NCBI GenBank assembly: GCA_032716605.1
Contig: CM064560.1
Location: 15,890,966 to 15,954,965, forward strand
From: Paralithodes platypus
Taxonomy: Eukaryota > Arthropoda > Malacostraca > Decapoda > Lithodidae
Length of the DNA: 64,000 bases
Direction: 5' to 3'
This document shows positions 10,532 through 20,702 of the stretch, in pieces. The stretch's first letter is position 1, and the number at the start of each line of letters is the position of its first letter. The notes below the pieces were generated by a model. It was not told the DNA's origin, did no database searches, and was given only the letters and a program-made list of their open reading frames with translations. Position numbers and translations under genes: made by a program.

Positions 10532-11482
10532 TTAATTTTTGACCATAGGGTCCGCTAATAGGGCTCTTCTTAACCCACCATAATTGGCTTTTCTAAAGTC
10601 AGGTATTAATGTTGTATTCTCTCTGGTATTACCTTTCCAGTGTATATTAAAATACACAGAATTGTGGTCACTATTTCCTAGGTGGTCCCCTATCTCTACA
10701 TTATTTACCATATGTTCATTGTTACTGAAAACTAAATCGAGAATATTATTACCTCTAGTAGGCGTATCTATGAATTGAAATAAAAAACTATCTTGTACTA
10801 CCTCTATAAACTCCTCAGAATCAGAGTCTCCTATTTGATGCTGCCAATCTATATTCGGAAAATTAAAATCCCCCATAATGCACACATTGCTAAACCTTGA
10901 TGCCATTTTAATTTCCTCCCATAATGACGTTCCGTCATTTCTACTCATATTTGGCGGTCTATACATAACTCCAATAACTATGGTCTCACTACCTTCGTTA
11001 ACCTCTACCCAAACACTTTCATTATCGTTATTTAGTCTAATACCTGATTTAATACAGCTTTTTAATGTACTCCTGACAAACACTGCTATACCGCCACCCC
11101 TCTTACTTGTTCGGTCATATTTAAACAAACTATATCCTGGTATATCAAATTCTGCTAAAAAATGCCTGGTTTCTGTATTAATCCACGTTTCAGTTAGCGC
11201 TATTATGTCTATATTTTCTTTGCTAACAAGGGCTCTAAGTTCGTTCATTTTGTTACATAGACTCCTACAGTTTGTGTAATATACTCTCAATTTACTTCTT
11301 TTCTTTATACCTAATTTACCTTTGTTTTTAGCGACATTTCCATCTTCCGTTGCACCATCACTACTATCATTTGCATTATAGTCATCATTTTTAGCATGAG
11401 ACTGAATATCCTTATCGCTTTCGCCTGACGCTAAAATTGTTCCATTTAATCTCTCATTTACACTCTCAATATTTCTGTTCAA
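10532..11482 (-). pseudogene. LINE X ORF2, AP-like endonuclease domain
   Basis: A frame of about 316 codons with an N-terminal low-complexity linker (about 65 residues, Asn/Asp/Ser rich), then the endonuclease core YYTNCRSLCNKMNELRAL, LTETWINTETRHF, KRGGGIAVFV, IGVMYRPPN, GDFNFPNIDW and HLGNSDHNSVYF. The frame opens at TTG (11482) and overlaps the ORF1 stop codon. No in-frame ATG precedes the endonuclease core; the first ATG lies inside it, and an in-frame TAG lies upstream at 11498-11500. The frame ends early at 10532 because of a single-base loss in an A-run, relative to copy D. Confidence 0.88.
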
Positions 11483-12627
11483 AACCCCACAACCACCCTA
11501 TCTAAAGAACTAGCTAATGTAGAAACCCCTAACCGTGAAAGATGAACCCCATCCCTTGCGTACATCCCATCTCTCCCATAGAAACTATCCCAGTTATCAA
11601 TGAATGGTATTGCTTTTTCTTTGCAATATTTCTCCAAACGGCAATTGACACCAATCGCCCTGGATGTCCATTCCTTGGGAACTCCTCTTCTGGGTAGGAT
11701 ACAATGTACTACAGGGATCCCTCCCTTCATCCTAACTTTATCTAACACATCCCGATACTGCTGCAGCAGTTCCTCACTTCTACCCTTACCAACATCGTTA
11801 CCTCCGGCACTGAGACAGATAATGGGGTTATCTCCACTATCTTCCAAGATGTGGTCCATCTTCTCTAAAACCCTCCCAACTCCATGGCCAGGCAGACGCA
11901 CAACCTTCCTAAGTTTAGTGCGGGTAGCCCTAACTAAATGTCTTACCATGGAGTCGCCCACAATCGACACAGACTTACCTTCTCGGGACACAGACTTACC
12001 TTTCCCTCGGGAGGATCCAGCAGCTGCATTTGGAGAACCCCCGGTGGTGGCAGAAGCTCCCTTGGTGGTGGTGGTGGTGGGGGTAGTGGTGGTGGTAGGT
12101 AGCACAGCGTCAGAGGTTGGAGCTGAGTCGGCGGCAGGCACTTCGTCTAACCCTCCCTTATCCTGACTATCTTTTCCCTCACATTCGTCTCGCAAAGGAG
12201 AGAATGTATTTGTCACACTCATACCTATTCTACTATCCTGCTTCTTGAGTGTGACTTTCCCACCCGTATTTTTAACAACCTGCCATGAATACAATTTTTC
12301 ATCAACTTCCTCCCTTTTCCCCTTACTCGACTTTATTTCCTCTTGGCTAAGCTGGAAAGCTAGATTTTCGTCTTTAATCAAATCCACTTCCCTCTGAAGT
12401 TTAACATTAACCTCCCTTAGAGCCAAGACCTCTTCCTTCACCACAACCATCTCCTCTCTTACCTGGAGAATAAGATGATGCAGATCAGTTAGAGACTCGC
12501 ACTCCATACCTGCCATGATCCCAATAAGCTTAGCGAGGAGCAAGAAACTAAGTACAGAAAACAAAAACAGGTAAACTAACTGAGCTATAACACTTTTATA
12601 TAACACGAGTGCACTGCCCCCAAACAC
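11479..12627 (-). CDS. LINE X ORF1: coiled coil plus SGNH/esterase-like domain
   Basis: An intact 382-codon frame. Residues 1-38 are hydrophobic as read from the first ATG; the true start may be Met38 or Met41. Residues about 45-105 have heptad spacing typical of a coiled coil. Residues about 160-215 are a low-complexity linker with a Thr/Pro run. Residues about 218-382 carry SGNH-hydrolase signatures: SIVGDSMVRH (nucleophile Ser226), SAGGNDVG (Asn277) and DGVHLSRLG (Asp359, His362). Esterase-type ORF1 proteins are known in CR1/L2-group LINEs, where they bind RNA and multimerise; the role of the esterase is not settled. ORF1 ends in TGA at 11479, overlapping the opening of ORF2. It encodes no host function. 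Confidence 0.85.
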   Translation of the reverse strand: MFGGSALVLYKSVIAQLVYLFLFSVLSFLLLAKLIGIMAGMECESLTDLHHLILQVREEMVVVKEEVLALREVNVKLQREVDLIKDENLAFQLSQEEIKSSKGKREEVDEKLYSWQVVKNTGGKVTLKKQDSRIGMSVTNTFSPLRDECEGKDSQDKGGLDEVPAADSAPTSDAVLPTTTTTPTTTTTKGASATTGGSPNAAAGSSRGKGKSVSREGKSVSIVGDSMVRHLVRATRTKLRKVVRLPGHGVGRVLEKMDHILEDSGDNPIICLSAGGNDVGKGRSEELLQQYRDVLDKVRMKGGIPVVHCILPRRGVPKEWTSRAIGVNCRLEKYCKEKAIPFIDNWDSFYGRDGMYARDGVHLSRLGVSTLASSLDRVVVGF

Positions 12628-12768
12628 AGGTAGGTGTAATGGTCACTAAAGGTCACTGGTAAGTGGTCCGGGCAGGAGCTCAGATTAACACAACCTTCTC
12701 CTGTCACTGACTGAACTAGACTTGTTTGTATTGTTATTGAAGATTAGTGGGGGGCTGCGGATCAAACA

Positions 12769-13540
12769 TGATTTGTAGCTGTATTGGTTTAAAACTATAA
12801 ATACTAAGCTTGGTATGATGGTTGGTGTGATTTGTAGCTGTATTGGTTTAAAACTATAAATCTAAGCTTGGTATGATGGTTGGTGTGATTTGTAGCTGTA
12901 TTGGTTTAAAACTATAAATACTAAGCTTGGTATGATGGTTGGTGTGATTTGTAGCTGTATTGGTTTAAAACTATAAATACTAAGCTTGGTATGATGGTTG
13001 GTGTGATTTGTAGCTGTATTGGTTAACAACTATAAATACTAAGCTTGGTATGATGGTTGGTGTGATTTGTAGCTGTATTGGTTAACAACTATAAATACTA
13101 AGCTTGGTATGATGGTTGGTGTGATTTGTAGCTGTATTGGTTTAAAACTATAAATACTAAGCTTGGTATGATGGTTGGTGTGATTTGTAGCTGTATTGGT
13201 TTAAAACTATAAATACTAAGCTTGGTATGATGGTTGGTGTGATTTGTAGCTGTATTGGTTTAAAACTATAAATACTAAGCTTGGTATGATGGTTGGTGTG
13301 ATTTGTAGCTGTATTGGTTAACAACTATAAATACTAAGCTTGGTATGATGGTTGGTGTGATTTGTAGCTGTATTGGTTAACAACTATAAATACTAAGCTT
13401 GGTATGATGGTTGGTGTGATTTGTAGCTGTATTGGTTTAAAACTATAAATACTAAGCTTGGTATGATGGTTGGTGTGATTTGTAGCTGTATTGGTTAACA
13501 ACTATAAATACTAAGCTTGGTATGATGGTTGGTGTGATTT
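12769..13540. repeat. 59-bp satellite, 13 units in two variants
   Basis: Thirteen head-to-tail units of about 59 bp (one of 58), each with GATTTGTAGCTGTATTGG and ending AAGCTTGGTATGATGGTTGG. Two variants differ at TTTAAAAC (A) or TTAACAAC (B). Read left to right, the order is A A A A B B A A A B B A B. Units 2-6 and 7-11 are both AAABB, and units 12-13 begin but do not complete a third pass. This is a five-unit higher-order repeat of about 295 bp. The array lies between LINE X and LINE D. Confidence 0.95.
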
Positions 13541-13717
13541 TATTAACGTACTGTCCAACCAAAATAGCATGCCCATCCCTGAGAAATGCGCAGTTGTTTA
13601 ATATTATATAATAGTTTTGTTGTCCGTATGCCCCAGAAGGACACACATTTAAATAGGGCACAGCAATTGCCAAATGTTGGCCTCTGTATGTACACTCTGG
13701 GAAAAATACAATCACTA

Positions 13718-13723
13718 CACTAG
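13718..13723. repeat. Target-site duplication of LINE D, left copy
   Basis: CACTAG immediately before the octamer tail of D matches CACTAG at 16099-16104. Confidence 0.7.
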
Positions 13724-16098
13724 AACATAAGAACATAAGAAAATGGGAGTCTGCAGAAAGCCGATTGGCCTAAGCAAGGCAGATCCCTGTCCCACACAAC
13801 CCCAATTACAAAGCCCAATTATAGGCTCAGCACTCTAATACCCTGAGGATCATCTTACCAAAACGGTTAGAGATTAACGCAGGATTACGGGGGTCTGCAG
13901 AGCGCCGATTGGCCCAACCCTGCTGATCCCCCCTCACACCCAACCCCTCTCGTCCATATGCTTATCCAATTTTATCTTAAAGCTCCCTATCGTTTTTAAT
14001 CCCACTATAGCACTTGGTAGTCCATTCCACCCATCTACAACTCTGTTACCAAACCAATATTTGCCTATATCTTTTCTGAAACGAAATTTATCTAATTTGA
14101 AACCATTGGTACGAGTTCTTTCGCTATCACTGAGCTTTAGTACATTTGTCATGTCCCCTTTGTTAATCCCACTAACCCACTTGAACACCTCTATCATATC
14201 CCCTCTAACTCTGCGTCTCTCTAACGAATGTAAGCCTAATTTCTTCAACCTTTCTTTATACGGAAGATTTCTAATATTATGGATCATTTTTGTCATTCTA
14301 CGTTGTACTCTCTCCAATGAATCTATGTCCATTCTGTAATAAGGACACCAAAATTGAACAGCATAATCCATATGGGTCTCACTAATGACAAGTAAAGTTT
14401 TTAAGATAACATCAGCAGTTCTGTTACTCACACTCCTTGAGATGAACCCGAGAATCCTGTTTGCCTTGTTTCGAACGCTTATACACTGTGGTCTAGGCTT
14501 CAAATAATTGCTAACAAACACACCTAGATCTTTCTCACAATTCGAGTTTTCTAATTCCACATTAGCTAGTTTATATTTAACATTTGTATGCATCTTCCCT
14601 ATCTTTAATACCTTGCATTTGTCAATGTTAAACTTCATCTGCCAATTTACTGACCATTCGTGTAAGGTATCTAGATCCCTTTGGAGGCACTCTATATCTC
14701 TATCTAAATCAATTGTTCTCCCCATTTTGGTATCGTCTGCAAATTTACTTATCCTACTAGTTATACCTAAATCAAGGTCATTTATGTATATAACAAACAA
14801 CAGAGGACCTAATACAGATCCCTGGGGGACACCACTTTTGACTGCTCCCCATTCTGACTTCGTACCATTTATGCTGACTCTCTGCTTCCTACCAATTAGC
14901 CATGACCTAATCCATCCCAACAACGCCCCACCTATTCCATGCGCCTCAACCTTTCTCATCAATCTCTCATGGGGGACTCTGTCGAAAGCTTTACTGAAAT
15001 CTAAATATATTATATCATATGACTTGTCATTATCTACTGCTTCATATACCTCTGAGAAAAAACTAAGCAAATTAGTAAGGCAAGAACGTCCCTGAGTGAA
15101 TCCATGCTGAGAAGAATTTATTAAATTAAATGTATCTAAGTGGTTTCTAATTTTACTAGCAATAATTGACTCTAGTAGCTTTCCTATGATTGATGTAAGA
15201 CTAATGGGACGGTAATTGGATGCTATTGATTTGTCACCTTTTTTGAAGATCGGAACTACGTTTGCAAGCTTCCAAGCTTCTGGAACTATACCTGTCTCCA
15301 ATGACTTGTTAAATAAAAATGTTAATGGGTAACTTAACTCATCCCTACATTCTTTTAATACTCTAGCATATACCTCATCAGGACCAGGCGATTTATGAGG
15401 TTTCAGTCTGTCAATTTCCTTAAGCACATCATTTCTACTTATAGTAACCGTACTTAACCTATTTTCTATACTATCGCTATATACCTTACGGACTTCTGGA
15501 AACTGTGCCAAATTTTCATTAGTGAAAACGGAAAGAAATTGACTATTTAATGTACTGCACATTTCTAAATCATTTTCTGTCATTTCTCCTATCGAAGTTT
15601 TAAGGGGACCAATTACATCTCTAACCTTGGATTTATATAGTTGGTAAAAAGCTTTAGGATTATTTTTTGAGTCATTGGCAACCTTAATTTCATAATTTCT
15701 TTTTGCTTTCCTAATATCCTTTTTTACCTGTCTTGATAGATTCTGATAGTAAGCAAGTAGGTGAATATCGCCTTTTCTAATTTTTCTATATATTCCTCTC
15801 TTTTGTCCTAGAAGATCTAATAGTCTATTATTCATCCATTTGGGTTGGTTCTGTGTTGATCTAAATTTTCTTTTGGGGATGTATTTATTTTGTGCATTGA
15901 ATACTGACTTGATAAAATTATCGTATGTATCTACCAAGGTTGACGTCTCTTCCTGACTTAAGATGACAGGTGCCTGAGAAGGGGTACACTCATTTGGACA
16001 CCTGGATCGACTTAATTTTTTGACCATAGGGTACGCTAATAGGGCTCTTCTTAACCCACCATAATTGGCTTTTCTAAAGTCAGGTATTAATGTTGTTC
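13724..16098 (-). mobile_element. CR1-like LINE 'D', 5'-truncated
   Basis: Minus-strand copy very similar to X. It contains the octamer tail, 3' UTR, complete reverse-transcriptase region and linker, and is truncated at about 16096 within the end of the endonuclease domain. It is flanked by CACTAG, with two untemplated bases (TC, 16097-16098) at the 5' junction. The short duplication and 5' truncation are ordinary products of target-primed reverse transcription. It serves as the uninterrupted reference for the site where B entered X. Confidence 0.92.
13934..16027 (-). CDS. LINE D ORF2 fragment, linker plus reverse transcriptase (697 codons)
   Basis: One uninterrupted frame, also open upstream to about 16095 (reading PDFRKANYGGLRRALL). 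Domains in order: linker with QNQPKWMNNRLLDLLG (residues about 60-80); reverse transcriptase with KSPGPDEVYARVLKE (about 215), SNYRPISLTSIIGK, QHGFTQGRSCLTNLL, YLDFSKAFDRVPH (about 345), GVPQGSVLGPLLFVIY and the catalytic KFADDTK (about 430); then a C-terminal region ending KHMDERGWV. A short run, ILKTLLVISETHMDYA, differs from ILKLYLSLVRPHMDYA of B, consistent with two compensating indels. The lack of stops suggests a young copy. It cannot mobilise itself because the endonuclease and ORF1 are missing. Confidence 0.9.
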   Translation of the reverse strand: MVKKLSRSRCPNECTPSQAPVILSQEETSTLVDTYDNFIKSVFNAQNKYIPKRKFRSTQNQPKWMNNRLLDLLGQKRGIYRKIRKGDIHLLAYYQNLSRQVKKDIRKAKRNYEIKVANDSKNNPKAFYQLYKSKVRDVIGPLKTSIGEMTENDLEMCSTLNSQFLSVFTNENLAQFPEVRKVYSDSIENRLSTVTISRNDVLKEIDRLKPHKSPGPDEVYARVLKECRDELSYPLTFLFNKSLETGIVPEAWKLANVVPIFKKGDKSIASNYRPISLTSIIGKLLESIIASKIRNHLDTFNLINSSQHGFTQGRSCLTNLLSFFSEVYEAVDNDKSYDIIYLDFSKAFDRVPHERLMRKVEAHGIGGALLGWIRSWLIGRKQRVSINGTKSEWGAVKSGVPQGSVLGPLLFVIYINDLDLGITSRISKFADDTKMGRTIDLDRDIECLQRDLDTLHEWSVNWQMKFNIDKCKVLKIGKMHTNVKYKLANVELENSNCEKDLGVFVSNYLKPRPQCISVRNKANRILGFISRSVSNRTADVILKTLLVISETHMDYAVQFWCPYYRMDIDSLERVQRRMTKMIHNIRNLPYKERLKKLGLHSLERRRVRGDMIEVFKWVSGINKGDMTNVLKLSDSERTRTNGFKLDKFRFRKDIGKYWFGNRVVDGWNGLPSAIVGLKTIGSFKIKLDKHMDERGWV

Positions 16099-16104
16099 CA
16101 CTAG
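16099..16104. repeat. Target-site duplication of LINE D, right copy
   Basis: CACTAG, matching 13718-13723. Confidence 0.7.
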
Positions 16105-17186
16105 TGAGCTGAATTATTACTAATATTATTATTTTGTTTTTGTTTACTGAAAAGTAACCTTATTATCGTTACTTACTGTGCGTTTTATGATCTAGGGACA
16201 AAACAATCAGTTTTGATATATCCTTTTTTACTCTCCTTTGCGATATTCTAGTATACCTCTTCCGCCTTTCTAATTAAATATAAGTGTTTGTCAGGTCGTC
16301 AACATTCTTTGAAAATAATTGGTGGAGCCAAGGTAAACAGATGTATCTCATTAGCTAGGCTGGTGTTTGATCCCCGTGGCTGCCTGCAATAATACCCACT
16401 CTTACCTTACCACACAAGATAATGTTTTGTTAAGGTTCTTCAGAGGAACCTTGTTAGCGATATTTGTTTGGTTAAGAAAACAAAATTAAGACCTTTCTGT
16501 TAGCCGATAAGTGTTATTATAATAGTAATAGCTAGTTTCGGTGGGAGATATTGCAGGGTGGCTAAGCCTTATGTTGAACTCTTTCTGATTACCTTGTATA
16601 TTTCTTGAGTATTAAAGACAAGATTTGCTCCAAGAAAATATCATATTTGAGAACAATAAACTGAATATTGTAGCCAAATAACTTAGTGCTTGTTTCTCTA
16701 CTTCGTTAGTTTACGAGTGGTAAACTGGTAAACCTTCCAAAAGTGCTGAGCGAGTGACAAGTATAGTATGACATGACATTTTTGGTAAATTGTAAGTTTG
16801 TCCAAATAAGCCACATCACAACAGTTACTAGGCATAGTTTCCTCTCCATTGTAATATAATCTACTTCATGTTAAATAATGTGTTACACTGGCTAAACAAA
16901 CAAAACAAGAATAAAACAACAACACACGACTCTCGCATTAATTATACCAAGTCTAGCAAAATATATTTGCGTTTGTTGTTATTACAAGGTACTATTGCCT
17001 GATAAGTTCCTTTCTAATCGTGGGTAGTGACTTGGTAAATGTTTGAGCAAATTAATCCTGCAAAAACAAAAATTAGAAGGGTTGAGTGGCTTACAGGAAA
17101 GGAGCCAGTGTGGGGCATAGGTGAGGGAGGAAGTGAGATACTGCAAATAGTGCAGGGAATAGAACTTGTTACATGGCGCCAAAATA
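16105..17186. other. Unclassified AT-rich DNA
   Basis: No long open frame, RNA gene or tandem repeat was recognised. A stretch near 16320-16380 weakly resembles a tRNA T-arm (GTTTGATCCCCG) but lacks a convincing box A. Confidence 0.4.
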
Positions 17187-17246
17187 TATACTGTACAGCA
17201 TACATATACCAGTATATATACTGTACAGCATACATATACCAGTATA
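17187..17246. repeat. 30-bp tandem duplication
   Basis: Two perfect 30-bp units containing CTGTACAGCATACATATACC. The unit includes the palindrome CTGTACAG. It produces repeated Tyr-Ile-Tyr-type short frames that are not genes. Confidence 0.9.
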
Positions 17247-18090
17247 TATTTTGCCAACTATATAGGCGTATAATAAAAGGGAATTTCAGGTTACCTCTTA
17301 ACCATTTTAGTGACACTAATATTGTTGTATATCTGTTCATCTGCCTTCACAATAAATGCAATACTAACATTAATGAAATAAAACAAACACTTGAGAAAAG
17401 CACAAAAGATGAATATATACAAAGTGAAGCATCATAATATCAAGGTAAATAAATGAGTCATAAAAAGACAACGATAATTAAATTACAAGAACATTAAGGC
17501 CAAATTCCCCTGAAGGTATTTTGTGCAGGCCGCCCCAAGAATTGCTCAAAGGCTCCCCAAAATTGAAAAACAAAACAATCTGAATAATAAAACTAGAATA
17601 GAGGGAGCCACTTTACATAATGACCCAAGCAGAAGTTTTAGGAGTCATGAGTAATAGTGTTCAGTCCACTTCACCATCTGGGTTGTCCACACCTGCAGCT
17701 TCTTAACACGTAATCATTATGAGTTTCACTACGGATGGATATGTTTGATATGAATATTATTGCTTGTGTGTTTGTGTGTGTGCGAGTGTATGTGTGTGTG
17801 TGTATGTATGTACTGTATGTGTGTGCATACAGTATATGCACTAACTTCTATAGTTGGAGGTTGTGAGGCACAACAACGGTGCGTTTATGCAAGAAATAGT
17901 ATGGTGTGCGGGAATAATAGAGTGGGTGTATGTGTGTGTGAACGTATGTGTGTGCTTTACTATCTTGCAAGAATAGTGGTTAAGCTTTGTCTACAGTCTA
18001 AATCAGAAAGTCAGCTTGATATCCAAAAATATGCTAGTTTAATTCTCCCGCAGTTCCAGATTTCGAGGTGAACAATACTATAACAATTAA
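17247..18090. other. Unclassified DNA with GT-rich tracts
   Basis: GT-rich, CpG-poor low-complexity sequence at 17760-17955 gives a Cys/Val-rich frame of 103 codons that is a simple-sequence artefact. Nothing else was recognised. Confidence 0.4.
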
Positions 18091-18170
18091 ATGGTTATAC
18101 CCTGTTCCAAATGGTTATACCCTGTTCCAAATGGTTATACCCTGTTCCAAATGGTTATACCCTGTTCCAA
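18091..18170. repeat. 20-bp tandem repeat, four perfect units
   Basis: Four identical copies of ATGGTTATACCCTGTTCCAA. The absence of any mismatch suggests a recent expansion. Confidence 0.95.
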
Positions 18171-18656
18171 ATAGGTAGGCCAGACATTATGAACCCTAAC
18201 CTCTACAGCTCAAGAACGGCTAGAGAAAATGGGCGGTAATTTTCCACACTTATTCCTTGGCTGACCCTTCCCAGGGAGCTAGTATAAGTACAGAAGTGCT
18301 AAAGTTGAACTAGCATGAGTATAAACATTTATGTAATAGGTATCTCGGTTGGCGGCTATACCACCAGCAATATTCAAAATATAGGACGAAGATATGTACT
18401 TCAGAGATGTATCATCAATTATAAAAACAATAATTTCAGTAGGTTACTAAAAGCTACTATAGGGATGGTTGAATGACAACATAATGTATGTCATCAGAAC
18501 TATAAATCGATTAACCTTTCACCTATAAAAGATAAAATTAATGTTGGCCGATCTTAGTATTCTAAAATGTTTATCTACAATTTGTATCGTCCATGTGGTG
18601 TTGAGGGTAATGCTAGAAAAATAGACCCGAGGACCTTATATATAAGAGGTGGGTCA

Positions 18657-18687
18657 GGGGAGGGAGGGAGGGAGGGAGGGAGGGAGA
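18657..18687. repeat. (GGGA)n tract, possible G-quadruplex
   Basis: Seven consecutive runs of three or more G separated by single A. This meets the usual sequence rule for an intramolecular G-quadruplex on the plus strand. No gene starts nearby. Confidence 0.8.
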
Positions 18688-18897
18688 CACTCTTCATATA
18701 TTATGGCCACACGGTGATCAAAGTTACATTAACCTTCAGAGTAAGTCATAAAAATGTAAAGGGGCTCGGATGTCCCCGTATTTTGAGAGTATTTTTTACG
18801 CCTTGATGGAGATAAAGGAGGTGGGTGATTCTCTTCTTTGGCCTCAAGACTACTACCTAATGTTATATTGTTTAGTCGTTACGTTATTTCTTTTATA

Positions 18898-19001
18898 ATA
18901 TATATATTACGAACATATATTTAAGATATACAGTATATATTATATATATACAGTACATATACATATACAGTATATATATATATATATATATATAATATAT
19001 G

Positions 19002-19035
<34 letters not shown>
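18898..19035. repeat. (TA)n and (GT)n compound microsatellite
   Basis: TA-rich tract with TATACAG interruptions, followed by a (GT)n run at 19009-19035. Confidence 0.9.
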
Positions 19036-19215
19036 ATATCAGTGAGTTCACCTCCAGGGTATCGAATTTTCAACAAGGAAAAGGTTGCGAGAAAGAAAAC
19101 AAATTTTTTTTTTTTTTTTTTTAGCTACTGTGTACTTCGGACAGGTCGAGTCCAGTCTTGGCTTTACTATATATACAGTAGTATATTCGAATAATGCCGA
19201 GTTTCTTTATGTATT

Positions 19216-19270
19216 ATATCTATCTATCTATTGCCTGACGCCGTGATCCCCGAAGGGGTGGCCACGAACG
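19216..19270 (-). mobile_element. RTE-like LINE 3' end, minus-strand fragment
   Basis: The stretch after the TATC repeats (GACGCCGTGATCCCCGAAGG, then GGTGGCCACGAACGAA) is the reverse complement of the 3' end of LINE F at 25176-25243, including its tetranucleotide tail. Only about 55 bp are present, so this is a severely 5'-truncated insertion or a relic. Confidence 0.75.
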
Positions 19271-19299
19271 AACCGCCCCTACTTCCTATTATATTACTT

Positions 19300-19659
19300 T
19301 AACTATTGAGAGAGAGAGAGAGAGAGATAGGTTTAATTTCTGAGGAGGCCAACAATCTTCGGTATGTTAAGCGGTACTTGACAAGTAGACAAAATGGATA
19401 AAAAACACCATCTACAAATATAGTGGTCTTCCTCAGATGGTGTTTTTTATCCAATCTTTGGTATCTGACCCCGGTAATAGACCAGCCAATCTCTATAATA
19501 ACGATGGATTCAATTCTTCTCCAGCCTATCAGATGGGGGAGCGAGGAGGAGAAGGAAGAGGAGTAGGAGGGGAAGAGAATGAGGAAGAGGAATTGTTCAA
19601 TAGAAATATAAGGTGGAGTTACAGGTGAGAAAGAATAGAAAAAGTAGAATATATATGAT
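19300..19659. other. Unclassified DNA with GA tract and purine-rich patch
   Basis: A short (GA)n run lies at 19307-19327. An 18-bp sequence (AAAACACCATCT near 19404 and AGATGGTGTTTT near 19434) forms an inverted repeat with about an 18-base loop. A purine-rich GGAGGA patch lies at 19535-19590. No gene recognised. Confidence 0.45.
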
Positions 19660-19834
19660 TTATTTAGCCTTCTGCGTGTGTGTCGTAAGAGGCGACTAAA
19701 GAGGTTGGGTCGGTGGGCTTGCGACCCCCACCCTTGAAAACAAAATGAAGCTTCGAAAAATGAACGATCAGTCTTGGATGCGGACGGACCCTGTGTTGAC
19801 GAACCCCGACCGACTATGGACAATCTTACGGACA

Positions 19835-20702
19835 ATAGCTACATGGAACGTGAGTGGCATGAATGATGGCACATAAGAGAGAGAGAGAGGTTTTGGAAGT
19901 GTTAGTGAATGCCATGCTGCATGTATGTGGAATGACAGAGACCAAATGGAGGGGTACATATGTGGGAGTGTGGAATGGGTGTGTTTGCTGGAGTGAGTGA
20001 GGGAGCAGCGAGAGAAGGTGCGTGTTTGTTTGTAAGTAACAAATGGAAGGAGCGTGTAAGAGAATATGGGTCTGTGGGTTCAAGGATTGTGTGGGTGAAA
20101 ATGAAAGTAGGAATACAAACGTGGGTGATTGTGTGTGTATGCTCCGACAGAGGATAAACTTGTAAGAGAGAAAGAGGAGTTCTGGGTGAATATGGAGGCG
20201 TGCCTGGATAAGATTGACAAGAACGAAAGAATATTTCTGATTGGGGATATGAATGGTAATGTTGGTGATAGGAAAGTTGATGGAGTGGTGGGAGGGTGGG
20301 GGGTACCATCAGAGGTGAATGGGAATGGTAGTGCACTTGTGGACGTATGTGTGGGGAGGAGGCTGTGGATAGCCAACACCTTCTTCCGACACAGAATGAT
20401 ACACAGGTACACATGGAAAGTGGTGTGGACGATGAAGGATAAGACAGTGGTGGAACGAAAGTCACTGATTGATTGTATATGTGTGGATGAACGAATGAAG
20501 AAATCTGTGCTGGATGCTAGGATGTATAGGGGTATTGGAGAGGGTCTGTCTGATCATTATGTAGTAGTAGCTAAAATTAGGATACAAAAGAAGTGGGTGA
20601 GGAAAGCTGGAGGGAGGCGAGAGGAAGGTGGAATGGTGAGGAGGGTGGAGAGGCTACAGGAGGAGGAAATCAGGGAAGAGTACAGGAGAACAGTAGAAAG
20701 AT
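19835..20702 (+). pseudogene. LINE F endonuclease domain
   Basis: Starts with a decayed ATWNVSGMND motif (19840), then AMLHVCGMTETKWRG, YGSVGSRIVWVKMKVG, the block IFLIGDMNGNVGDR (GDxN catalytic motif), SLIDCICVDERMKKSV and GLSDHYVVVAK (SDH motif). The order and spacing are those of an AP-like endonuclease of RTE elements. It is split into at least three frames. Confidence 0.85.

Larger units (their letters stand above)
4834..12650 (-). mobile_element. CR1-like LINE 'X', interrupted by LINE 'B'
   Basis: A nearly full-length non-LTR retrotransposon on the minus strand. Its 3' end is at about 4834, with an octamer-type tail (TTCTTATG repeated), typical of the CR1 group. The 5' end is upstream of the ORF1 start at 12627, but the exact boundary was not resolved. 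Reading 5' to 3', it carries ORF1 (coiled coil plus SGNH-type esterase), ORF2 endonuclease, linker, reverse transcriptase, C-terminal region and a 3' UTR. A second LINE (6550-9949) splits it at codon context Ser-Arg-Asn of the linker. Removing that insertion and one copy of the 7-bp duplication restores alignment with copy D at 13724-16098. X has at least three single-base frameshifts (near 5896, 10195 and 10528), two of them in A/T homopolymers, so this copy is inactive, but it is close in sequence to D. Confidence 0.9.

Noticed and set aside
11600..12166. 188-codon plus-strand frame
   Set aside because: It is antisense to LINE X ORF1; the poly-Val stretch is the reverse of the Thr/Pro linker.
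19899..20465. 187-codon minus-strand frame
   Set aside because: Antisense to the LINE F endonuclease; composition is Pro/Ser/His-rich as expected for the complement of a purine-rich strand.
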